DNA of 41,171 bases from Clostridia bacterium. Its GTDB lineage: Bacteria; Bacillota; Clostridia; TANB77; CAG-508. The stretch's first letter is position 1. Every line of letters begins with the position of its first letter. Positions 34,222-41,171 of this stretch are shown here, one piece after another. The DNA lies in contig JAAWKA010000012.1 of the NCBI GenBank assembly GCA_022797145.1, positions 1 to 41,171 of the forward strand, in the 5' to 3' direction. The notes under the pieces are model-generated. The model was given only the letters and a program-made list of their open reading frames with translations, did no database searches and was not told the DNA's origin. A program made the position numbers and the translations under genes.

Positions 34222-34287
34222 TGTTATAATTAAATTCGTCAGACAGTGTTTGATTAATTCAAAATAATTATCGTTTAAATTGACGAA
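34222..34287 (+). promoter_or_regulatory. Promoter and leader of the ABC transporter gene
   Basis: An extended -10, TGTTATAAT, lies at 34222-34230; no good -35 is seen (TTGATG at 34199-34204 is 20 nt away). In the short leader TTCGTCA (34235-34241) and TGACGAA (34281-34287) could pair, ending right at the ribosome site AAAAAGGGG. From 34066 to 34221 I see only a 10-bp inverted repeat (34075-34084 / 34094-34103). Confidence 0.5.
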
Positions 34288-34304
34288 AAAGGGGAAAAAA
34301 TAAA

Positions 34305-36026
34305 ATGAAAAAGGATTTTAGAAAATTTGTATTATCATTATATAAACCTGTAAAATGTTTAACATTTATTATGATAGGAAGTATGATTATTTCACAAATA
34401 TTAGATTTAATAAAACAATATATAATAAAAGGTATAATTGATTTACCAAATATGGAAAATTTTCAAACAACTGATTTATATAAAACTATTTTTATTTTAC
34501 TATTTGTTATTGTTTTAGAATTGATCTTCTTTTATATTTCAAATATAACAAGAACTATACATATGTTAAAGAGACAGACACCTTACATTTCTGAAAAATT
34601 ATTTAATAATTTAGATAAAAAAACATATTCCTTTTTTGCAGATAATTATACTGGTAAAGTATCTACAGCTATCAACGAAATAAACAATGAAGTTACCAAT
34701 TTGAATACTCAAATAACCACTAAATTTGTTTCTTTATTAACATCTATGATAAGTAGCTTAGTAGTTTTATATACAATAAATGTAAATATTTTTATTACTG
34801 CAGCAGTACTTTTTACTGGAATAATTGTATCAAGATTAATATATTTTTCTAAAAGATATTTACCATTTATAAAAAGAGCTGAGGAATATAATAGAGAATA
34901 TAATGGAATACTGAATGATGCAATATTGAATTTTACATCACTTAGATTATATAACGCAGTAGAAAATTTTTCAAAAAATTTAAAATCTAAGAAACAAGAA
35001 GCAAATCTTTATAGAAATAAAGCATCCTCAAAAGAATTTACTTTTGGAGCAATAGCAAATGTTGTATATGTTGTAGTTTTAACTATTTTGATGATTTATT
35101 CAATTTCATTATTTGAAAAAAATATGATGACATTAGGTAACTTTATATTTTTTATAAATGCTATGATTTCTCTAAAGAGTCAAACTACTTCTTTCACATG
35201 GTCTTACATACATATAGGTGAGATTATGGTAAAATTAAAAAATAGTTATGAACTATTGTATACTAAAGATACTGTACAAGATGATGACAAAAAAGATATA
35301 CAAATAAATACAGGAAAAATTGAATTTCGAAATATGTACTTTAAATATAATAAAAATTATGTTTTCGAAAATTTCAATTTGGAAATTAATGATAAACAAA
35401 AAATAGGAATTATAGGTGTTAGTGGAAGTGGAAAAACAACATTAGTTAATTTGATTTTTAAGTTTTATACTCCACAAGAAGGAAGCATTTTGATAGATGA
35501 TAAAGATATATCAAACTATAATACAAATTTATTATATAATAATTTAACTTATGTGCCACAAGAGACTATATTACTTCACTCTACTATATATGACAATATA
35601 AAAATTGCAAAGCCAGATGCAACAGATGAAGAAATATATAACGCCACAAAGAAAGCTGAACTCCATAATTTTATAGAAAATCTAGAAGATAAATACAATA
35701 CAATTGTTGGAGAAAGAGGAATAAAACTTTCAGGTGGTCAAAGGCAAAGAATAGCATTAGCTAGAATATTTTTAAGAAATTCTAAAATAGTAATATTTGA
35801 TGAAGCCACTAGTAGCTTAGACAATAATACAGAATTTAAAATTCAACAAAATATACACAGATATTTCAACGAACAAACCATTATATGTATAGCTCATAGA
35901 TTATCAACATTAAAAGATATGGATAATATTATAGTTATTGAAAAAGGAAAGATAGTAGATTATGGAACTCCAGAATACATTATTCCTAAATACGATAATA
36001 AAGAATTTATGGTAAAAGAATTTTAA
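34305..36026 (+). CDS. ABC exporter half-transporter (fused membrane and ATPase domains)
   Basis: 573 residues from ATG 34305. The N-terminal ~320 residues form the six-helix exporter domain. The ATPase domain has Walker A GVSGSGKT (371-378), the Q-loop in VPQETIL, signature LSGGQRQRIALARI, Walker B IVIFDEATSSLD and the H-loop IAHRLS. It most likely works as a homodimer or with a partner outside the window, since no second half-transporter is next to it. The substrate is unknown. T-ending codons are more common than in the core genes, and it abuts the tRNA-linked accessory segment, so it may be acquired. Confidence 0.92.
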   Translation: MKKDFRKFVLSLYKPVKCLTFIMIGSMIISQILDLIKQYIIKGIIDLPNMENFQTTDLYKTIFILLFVIVLELIFFYISNITRTIHMLKRQTPYISEKLFNNLDKKTYSFFADNYTGKVSTAINEINNEVTNLNTQITTKFVSLLTSMISSLVVLYTINVNIFITAAVLFTGIIVSRLIYFSKRYLPFIKRAEEYNREYNGILNDAILNFTSLRLYNAVENFSKNLKSKKQEANLYRNKASSKEFTFGAIANVVYVVVLTILMIYSISLFEKNMMTLGNFIFFINAMISLKSQTTSFTWSYIHIGEIMVKLKNSYELLYTKDTVQDDDKKDIQINTGKIEFRNMYFKYNKNYVFENFNLEINDKQKIGIIGVSGSGKTTLVNLIFKFYTPQEGSILIDDKDISNYNTNLLYNNLTYVPQETILLHSTIYDNIKIAKPDATDEEIYNATKKAELHNFIENLEDKYNTIVGERGIKLSGGQRQRIALARIFLRNSKIVIFDEATSSLDNNTEFKIQQNIHRYFNEQTIICIAHRLSTLKDMDNIIVIEKGKIVDYGTPEYIIPKYDNKEFMVKEF

Positions 36027-36330
36027 AACTTTTTATATGCATATATTAAATTTGAGAGTGTATAATTTTTACAAACAATCATATAATATTAGTGTCAAAA
36101 TAGTTTCATAGAATTTATCGATTATTTTATGCAAATAAGTAATTTTATTTTCTAAAGACTTTTGTATTTCCAGTCAATATCAAATTCTTTTTCCATATAT
36201 TCTGATTTTATGTTTTCTACTTAATTACATAATTTTAGTATAATTAATTATTAACTAGCAAATTAACAGATTTTTAGGAAGATTTGAATATGAAGAAGTA
36301 TAAAATAATAAATATACTTTACAAACCAAT

Positions 36331-36369
36331 ATAGAAGGATATATACCAATAGGGTATATATCCTTCTAT
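36331..36369 (-). terminator. 17-bp inverted repeat after the minus-strand 125-aa gene
   Basis: Arms 36331-36347 and 36353-36369 are perfect complements, placed 2 nt after the stop of the 36749-36372 gene. The T run is weak on both strands. The remaining gene-free stretch 36027-36330 shows only possible fragments of a decayed minus-strand frame (about 36075-36210, one frameshift). Confidence 0.6.
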
Positions 36370-36371
36370 AA

Positions 36372-36749
36372 TTAACGAATTATAGAACTGACGATATCAT
36401 CTTGACTGTAATCATAATTACTTTGATACCACTTTACAAGCTCATCTCCATAAATCCAAGTATTAGATAGAAGAAATATTGCTATAATATGTGTATCAGC
36501 TGAAAAGTTTTTTATGATGTTTTTAACATCAATGAGTGTTGCTTTGGCAATTTCTGTAATAGGTTTTTTAGTAGTCTCACTTATATACTGCATATACTTT
36601 GCCCACAAACTTGCAAACCGAATAATAAGCTTACAATCTGAATTTACTTTAGAGTCAATTAGTGAGTCATACCAATACTTTTTACCATCTTCATTTTTGA
36701 ATAATAATTCTGTTGAAGAAACAATATTCATAATTTCTTTGTGTGTCAT
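36372..36749 (-). CDS. Hypothetical protein (125 aa)
   Basis: ATG 36749 sits behind GAGGAGG, with a good promoter further up and a hairpin right after the stop, so the gene is well supported. The product is a soluble, mostly helical protein beginning MTHKEIMNIVSSTELLFKNE and ending QDDIVSSIIR. No signal peptide, membrane helix or known motif is seen, although it has several Trp/Tyr residues (KYWYDSL, WAKYMQYI, WIYGDELVKWYQ). I do not recognise the family. It is a single-gene unit in accessory sequence. Confidence 0.7.
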   Translation of the reverse strand: MTHKEIMNIVSSTELLFKNEDGKKYWYDSLIDSKVNSDCKLIIRFASLWAKYMQYISETTKKPITEIAKATLIDVKNIIKNFSADTHIIAIFLLSNTWIYGDELVKWYQSNYDYSQDDIVSSIIR

Positions 36750-36808
36750 AATAAGTCCTCCTCTTCATGTTTAAAATAGACTACCAACAGTACCTTAATA
36801 ATAATTAA

Positions 36809-36837
36809 ATTATACCATAATTACTGAAAAATGTAAA
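36809..36837 (-). promoter_or_regulatory. Promoter of the 125-aa gene
   Basis: Minus strand: TTTACA (36837-36832), 17-nt spacer, TATAAT (36814-36809) with an extended TGG. The gene-free stretch up to 37016 has no other convincing signal. Confidence 0.7.
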
Positions 36838-37016
36838 GTTTAAAACAAATTTTGTATAAATGTTTCTTTCCTTTATGTTTTTTATCATCATGCTTATTAG
36901 TTAATTTGTTAACTGGATTTAGATCTCCTTTATTTTCAAATTCAGAAATGATATGTATCATAAATATATTAAAAAATAGCAGAATTAGAAAGAAAATCAG
37001 TATAATTCAAATAATA

Positions 37017-37064
37017 TATAAAAAGAAGTAAATCATTAATAATCAATAATTACTTCTTTTTATA
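37017..37064 (-). terminator. Terminator of the sortase gene
   Basis: TATAAAAAGAAGTAA (37017-37031) and TTACTTCTTTTTATA (37050-37064) are perfect 15-bp arms, starting 4 nt after the sortase stop on the minus strand. Confidence 0.75.
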
Positions 37065-37068
37065 TGTA

Positions 37069-37935
37069 TTATTGTAATTTTGCTAAAATAACTATTCTAT
37101 ATCTATTATCTGTAGCACAAGTAGACAATGTTATTTCTGGTTTATTATTTGTATCTCTTTTAAGATAAGACACATCATCTGGAGTTGTTGTAAATTTATT
37201 ATAGATTGTGTATTCTAATCTTTTACCATCCAATGAAGTTATATATATTTTATCACCTATTTGTAAATTTTTATTATTTGAAAAAATAGTACCATTTTTA
37301 TAATTATGCCCTGTAATAAGATTATTTCCATTTTGATTTAACTCGCCTGTTGAATATAATAAACAAGGTGCAACTTCCATTCCTTTAACTGTTACATTAC
37401 TTAATATAGGTATATTAAGGCCAGTCTTTGGAATTTCTATTTTCCCTATAGTTGGAAAACCTTTATACTTTGAGGCAGTATTTGGCGAAGTAGATGTTTC
37501 GTCCTTTTTTGGACTTACAACCTCATTTTTAGGTGTATTTTTATTAGTACTTGTAGCTGTATTGGATTTTTTTATAACAATTTCATCACTTGTAGATTTA
37601 CTATTTTGTTCTGTAGAATCCGTACTTGAAGATTTACTTACAGAAGTATTTTTAGATGAATTTGTATTATTAGTATTAAGTTTTTTAGCTACTGGAAGTT
37701 CAGGAGATATTATAGTTTCTTCTAAAACATCCTTTTCATCTATGTTTTCTACATTTTCTTCAATAGCTTGTTCATCAACATAAATTTTTTCTTCTTGAAT
37801 ACATGCTATAGCTACTTTATCTATTGTATCTTTTCTAATATTATCCTTTGTAAAGAAATTTGCAGTAACAATTATGAATAAAATAAGTAAAACAATCGTA
37901 AATATAATTACTATATTCATAAACTTTTTATACAT
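37069..37935 (-). CDS. Sortase (cysteine transpeptidase)
   Basis: 288 residues on the minus strand from ATG 37935, behind GGAGAGAGG. An N-terminal membrane helix (about 6-28) and a long Ser/Thr/Asn/Lys-rich spacer (about 85-155) lead to the sortase barrel. The catalytic His is H210 in TGHNYKNG, Cys C273 in TLSTC, and Arg probably R280 (NRYRIVI). Sortases cut LPxTG-like signals and link surface proteins to the wall or to each other. The exact class is unsure. The divergent thioester adhesin is the obvious substrate candidate. Confidence 0.92.
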   Translation of the reverse strand: MYKKFMNIVIIFTIVLLILFIIVTANFFTKDNIRKDTIDKVAIACIQEEKIYVDEQAIEENVENIDEKDVLEETIISPELPVAKKLNTNNTNSSKNTSVSKSSSTDSTEQNSKSTSDEIVIKKSNTATSTNKNTPKNEVVSPKKDETSTSPNTASKYKGFPTIGKIEIPKTGLNIPILSNVTVKGMEVAPCLLYSTGELNQNGNNLITGHNYKNGTIFSNNKNLQIGDKIYITSLDGKRLEYTIYNKFTTTPDDVSYLKRDTNNKPEITLSTCATDNRYRIVILAKLQ

Positions 37936-37972
37936 AAGATATCCTCTCTCCTTTACATAAAATACTTACAAC

Positions 37973-38001
37973 ATTTTATCATCTTATTTTACATAATGCA
38001 A
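37973..38001 (-). promoter_or_regulatory. Sortase promoter
   Basis: Minus strand: TTGCAT (38001-37996), 17-nt spacer, TAAAAT (37978-37973) with an extended TGA. It shares the intergenic region with the adhesin promoters. Confidence 0.6.
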
Positions 38002-38069
38002 TAGTAAGTGCAAATTTTATAAAAAATCTTACGCAACCAAAGTTTTTTTAAAACATTTTACATAATTTG

Positions 38070-38098
38070 TTGAAATTGCATTAAAAATGTTATATAAT
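38070..38098 (+). promoter_or_regulatory. Upstream adhesin promoter
   Basis: TTGAAA 38070-38075, 17-nt spacer, TATAAT 38093-38098. It would give a ~165-nt structured leader. Confidence 0.65.
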
Positions 38099-38104
38099 TG
38101 TAAT

Positions 38105-38200
38105 ATATGGTAAAAGAAAGATACTAATAAAAAAAATACTACTTCCGTAGGACTATTTTTAAAGCCATATATTAAGCTAGAAAAACTGGCAAAAACTACT
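38105..38200 (+). promoter_or_regulatory. Structured leader of the adhesin gene
   Basis: It holds AAAAATA-CTAC / GTAG-(GAC)-TATTTTT (about 38134-38158), a hairpin with loop TTCC and a 3-nt bulge, then AAAGCC and a second weak hairpin GCTAG/CTGGC (about 38175-38189). It vaguely recalls c-di-GMP riboswitch leaders of clostridial adhesins but lacks the conserved GGGCAAACC-type core. Treat it as an unidentified leader. Confidence 0.3.
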
Positions 38201-38201
38201 A

Positions 38202-38229
38202 TTGACTAACAAAGTAAATAGAGTAAAAT
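38202..38229 (+). promoter_or_regulatory. Proximal adhesin promoter
   Basis: TTGACT 38202-38207, 16-nt spacer, TAAAAT 38224-38229, about 39 nt before the start codon. It would make a short leader without the hairpins. Confidence 0.5.
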
Positions 38230-38268
38230 ATAAATAGTATCATTAGATTAAAAAGGAAGGTATAAACT

Positions 38269-41171
38269 ATGAAACTTAAAAAAATAATAGGACTATTAGT
38301 GCTGCTAATATTAGCAACAATTATAATATGTTCAAACAAAACATATGCTGCTAATTCAAGCTATGTTCTAGGAATAACAAATATTAGAGAAGCTCAATCA
38401 GGAAGAGCAGGAGGCGCATATGGAATAGGTGGAAAAACTGATGGAGGAGTAGAAAGAAAAATATGGAAAATAGTATCATATCCTAATACAGGAAGCTCTG
38501 TTATTAATTATGATAACGCTTTTTATTGTCTAAAAGCAGAACATGGATTTGTTATAAATAATGGGCAATCAGTAACAGGAATAAGAAAAAATTATGATAC
38601 AAGCTTTAATATGAAAACACAAAGAAATGAAGTAATGACAAGACTAAATTCAATAGGAGTATTTACAGCAGATGCTTCATCATATAACAAAATATTATGG
38701 ATTTTAGATCATATGTACTTACCAAAACAAGCAGGAGCACAAGAAACAAAACAAGCATTATTAGAAGCTTCAGGAGTTACAGGATACCAAGATGGTGTAC
38801 TATTAACAGATGATGATATAGAAGTAGTACAACAAATGGCAATTTGGTACTTTACAAATACAGATAACCAATTTTACAATAAAGCAGCATTACCTACATT
38901 ATTATTTAATAACTGGTCAGGAAATGATGCCAATTATAAAAGTTTTGCTGATTTATATGATGATAATTTAGCAAATACAAGACTTGGACAAAAACGTCAA
39001 TACCAAGCAGAGGATTTATTTACATACTTTATACAAAATGCAGACGGAAACTATACCCCAAATGATGCAACAGCACCAATTTCTTTAAATAAAACAGAAT
39101 TTAAAGCAGTTCAAACAGGAGATAGATATATAGTAGGTCCATTAAGAATAACAATGGATACATCAAGACAATATAATATTAGTGAATTAAGATTTACAGA
39201 TCAAAATGGAACAACAATAAATCTAACAGGAGAGAATAAATTACTAAATGAAGCAATGCAAGAAGTAGCAAGTGGAAATATACAAGAAGTAATAGGGCAA
39301 AAATTCTATATATCATTACCACTAAATACAAATGTAACAACTGTAAATTTTACAATAAGAGGAACATTCCCAACAACAAAAGCAACATATTATACAACAA
39401 ATAATTCAACATATTTACAAGAACAACCAGTAGTATTAGTAGAAAAAACACAAGAACAAATGGCAGGAACAGCAACTATTCAAATGCCTTCACCAAAATA
39501 TTTAGACTTAGCACTAAGAAAATCAATTACAAAAATAAATTCAATAGCGCCAACACAAAGTAGAATACCACAAGTAGATGCAACAGCTTTACAAAATGGA
39601 ACAAGTACAACAGCAACATATAATCATCCAAAAAATGATTTAGAAGCAAGAACTAATCAACTAATTGAATATACTATAACAGTATATAATGAAGGTGGAA
39701 AAAATGGTTATGCAGCAGAAATAAAAGATTATCTACCAGCAGGGATTGAATTTGTAGAACTAGTTTCACCCGTAGATAAATATAGAGCTACATCAGTAAA
39801 AAATGCAGATGGAACAACAACAGTAACAATAACCAATATAGGAAGAACAGTATTAGAAGGATATACAACAGGAATACCAAAAAATGAAGCATTTACTATA
39901 AGATGTAGAGTAACACAAAAAGCAAAACAAACAGATACAAGATTAGTAAATATAGCAGAAATAACAAAATATTTTGATAGTGAAAATAATGCAGAAGTAA
40001 ATACAGATAGAGACTCAACAATATCAAACTTCCCTCAAAATATTAAAAACAATGCATATATAGGAAATGGAACAATAGGAAACTATACAAAAGGGCAAGA
40101 AGATGATGATGATTTTGAACCAATAGTAATACCAGGACAATATTTTGACTTAGCATTAAGAAAATTCATTACAGCTGTAAATGGAGTAGCACCACAAACA
40201 AGTAGAGAACCACAAGTGGAATTAGCAGGTTTAATAGGTGGAACAAGTACAACAGCAACATACAACCATCCAAAAGCACCAATATCAGTACAACCAGGAG
40301 ATATCGTAACATACACAATTCGTGTATATAATGAAGGGCAAGCAGATGGATACGCAAAAACAATAACAGACCATTTACCAGCACAATTAGAATTTTTACC
40401 AGATGACGAGGAAAACATATCAAATGGATGGGTATATGATGAAAATGATATATCTTTAAGAACAATAAGAACAAATCATTTATCAAAAGATGTAGATATA
40501 GATAATATTATAAAAGCATTTGATGGAGTTAACTTATATTATAAAGACCTAAAAGTAAAATGTAGAGTAAAACAAGATGTAACATCAGGACAGAAAATAA
40601 CAAACATAGCAGACATAACAGAATTTACAGATTCTGATGGAACAACAGTTGTAGATAGAGATTCACAAGCAAATAATGTAATATTACCTCCAGATGAGCA
40701 ATTACCATTCTATAAAGATACAGAAATTGAAAGAGGAGATAGATACATATTAGGACAACAAGATGATGATGATTTTGAAAAACTAAAAGTTCAAATATTT
40801 GACTTAGCATTAAGAAAATTTATAACAGCTGTAAATAATCAAAACATCACAAACAGAATACCAGTATTAAGCATGGGAGCTAACGGAAACATACAATATA
40901 ACCATACAAAGGTACCAGTAGAAGTAAAAAATGGAGATATTGTAACATATACACTAAGAATTTATAATGAGGGAGACATAGAAGGATATGCACAACAAAT
41001 AACAGATAATTTACCACAAGGATTACAATTCTTACCAGATAATAATATAAATCAACAATATAGATGGAAAATGTTAGACCAAAATGGAAATGAAACTCAA
41101 GATACAAATCAAGCAGTAAAAGTGGTAACAGACTATTTATCAAAAGAACAAGAAACAGTAGCAGGAGCAAA
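38269..41171 (+). CDS. Thioester-domain (TED) surface adhesin with repeated domains, 3' end outside the window
   Basis: ATG 38269 behind AAAAGGAAGG; open to the window end (967 codons). A signal peptide (about 1-27, cut near TYAA) leads to a thioester domain in which C87 (NAFYCLKAEHGF) and Q189 (VVQQMAIWYF) match the Cys-Gln pair of TQxA/TED adhesins that bind host targets covalently. Three repeats follow, beginning LDLALRK (412), FDLALRK (626) and FDLALRK (844), each with TYNHPK/QYNHTK and a DUF11-like YNEG...LP core. K418/N561 and K632/N779 are candidate isopeptide pairs. Linkers repeat GQxDDDDFE. A C-terminal sorting signal is expected beyond the edge. The sortase lies divergently upstream. 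Confidence 0.88.
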   Translation, partial: MKLKKIIGLLVLLILATIIICSNKTYAANSSYVLGITNIREAQSGRAGGAYGIGGKTDGGVERKIWKIVSYPNTGSSVINYDNAFYCLKAEHGFVINNGQSVTGIRKNYDTSFNMKTQRNEVMTRLNSIGVFTADASSYNKILWILDHMYLPKQAGAQETKQALLEASGVTGYQDGVLLTDDDIEVVQQMAIWYFTNTDNQFYNKAALPTLLFNNWSGNDANYKSFADLYDDNLANTRLGQKRQYQAEDLFTYFIQNADGNYTPNDATAPISLNKTEFKAVQTGDRYIVGPLRITMDTSRQYNISELRFTDQNGTTINLTGENKLLNEAMQEVASGNIQEVIGQKFYISLPLNTNVTTVNFTIRGTFPTTKATYYTTNNSTYLQEQPVVLVEKTQEQMAGTATIQMPSPKYLDLALRKSITKINSIAPTQSRIPQVDATALQNGTSTTATYNHPKNDLEARTNQLIEYTITVYNEGGKNGYAAEIKDYLPAGIEFVELVSPVDKYRATSVKNADGTTTVTITNIGRTVLEGYTTGIPKNEAFTIRCRVTQKAKQTDTRLVNIAEITKYFDSENNAEVNTDRDSTISNFPQNIKNNAYIGNGTIGNYTKGQEDDDDFEPIVIPGQYFDLALRKFITAVNGVAPQTSREPQVELAGLIGGTSTTATYNHPKAPISVQPGDIVTYTIRVYNEGQADGYAKTITDHLPAQLEFLPDDEENISNGWVYDENDISLRTIRTNHLSKDVDIDNIIKAFDGVNLYYKDLKVKCRVKQDVTSGQKITNIADITEFTDSDGTTVVDRDSQANNVILPPDEQLPFYKDTEIERGDRYILGQQDDDDFEKLKVQIFDLALRKFITAVNNQNITNRIPVLSMGANGNIQYNHTKVPVEVKNGDIVTYTLRIYNEGDIEGYAQQITDNLPQGLQFLPDNNINQQYRWKMLDQNGNETQDTNQAVKVVTDYLSKEQETVAGA

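Noticed and set aside
36075..36225. Possible decayed minus-strand gene (MEKEFDIDWKYKS then a frameshift)
   Set aside because: Too short and featureless to separate from chance open sequence in AT-rich DNA.
36290..36334. 14-codon frame with AGGAAG in front and a hairpin after it
   Set aside because: It looks like a leader peptide, but there is no downstream plus-strand gene to control.
36821..36961. 46-codon minus-strand frame beginning MIHIISEFENKGD
   Set aside because: No ribosome site, and its end overlaps the good promoter of the 125-aa gene. It may be a decayed fragment.
38105..38200. c-di-GMP riboswitch call for the adhesin leader
   Set aside because: The hairpin layout is only loosely similar and the conserved core sequence is missing; kept as an unidentified leader.
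1..41171. CRISPR array
   Set aside because: No set of regularly spaced identical repeats with unique spacers was found; the only tandem repeats are the 11-mers at the element ends and the adhesin coding repeats.

Overview
The window is about 41 kb of very AT-rich, low-GC Gram-positive (Clostridia-like Bacillota) chromosome. The evidence is strongly A-ending codon use, GGAGG-type ribosome sites, TTGACA/TATAAT promoters, a Spo0E-like phosphatase, a sortase with a thioester surface protein, and the gene order gdpP-rplI-dnaB-tilS-ftsH. No species can be named from the sequence alone.

Layout. (1) 1-14850 is core genome. It holds the tail of an unknown gene, then gdpP (with an apparent +1 frameshift exactly at its DHHA1 GGGGH motif), rplI, dnaB, a short-form tilS and ftsH. 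Next come a PadR-type repressor with a perfect 20-bp palindrome in its promoter, a HAAS-domain/SEDS-like membrane protein, prs, rpsU, yqeY, a non-catalytic plus catalytic M16 peptidase pair, lgt and a 46-aa Spo0E-like gene. (2) 14991-27993 is a chromosomal type IV secretion-like cluster. It has three VirB2-like pilin paralogues, PrgI (VirB3-like), VirB4 split into two overlapping genes, a VirB6/TrbL-like channel protein, two membrane-anchored NTF2/VirB8-like proteins and a large hydrolase joining a glucosaminidase to an M15 peptidase. No relaxase or VirD4-type coupling protein is present. The third pilin has its own promoter and a 24-bp-stem terminator. (3) 28068-31242 carries a DacF-type carboxypeptidase, whose ribosome site lies in a 16-bp hairpin, and an AMP-forming acyl-CoA synthetase.

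(4) 31286-34016 is accessory and decayed. It contains an IS3/IS150-group relic, tRNA-Gly(GCC) and tRNA-Cys(GCA), and then a 1.28-kb segment that looks like a tiny integrated element. A 10-bp copy of the tRNA-Cys 3' end lies at its far side, and tandem 11-bp repeats resembling integrase arm sites lie inside both ends. Inside are a 36-aa gene on the minus strand, a convergent ~76-nt RNA gene with 14 nt of perfect complementarity to the start of that gene, and a pseudogene with several in-frame stops. The layout resembles a type I toxin-antitoxin (par-like) module, although the small protein is charged and not hydrophobic. (5) 34305-41171 holds an ABC exporter, an unrecognised 125-aa gene, a sortase and, divergent from it, a large secreted thioester-domain (TED) adhesin with repeated ~215-residue domains that runs off the right edge.

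How the genes fit together. Much of the window concerns the cell envelope: c-di-AMP turnover (GdpP), lipoprotein maturation (Lgt), membrane proteolysis (FtsH), peptidoglycan remodelling (DacF and the T4SS hydrolase), a secretion or pilus apparatus, and sortase-anchored surface display. All calls were made by reading the sequence; no database search was run.
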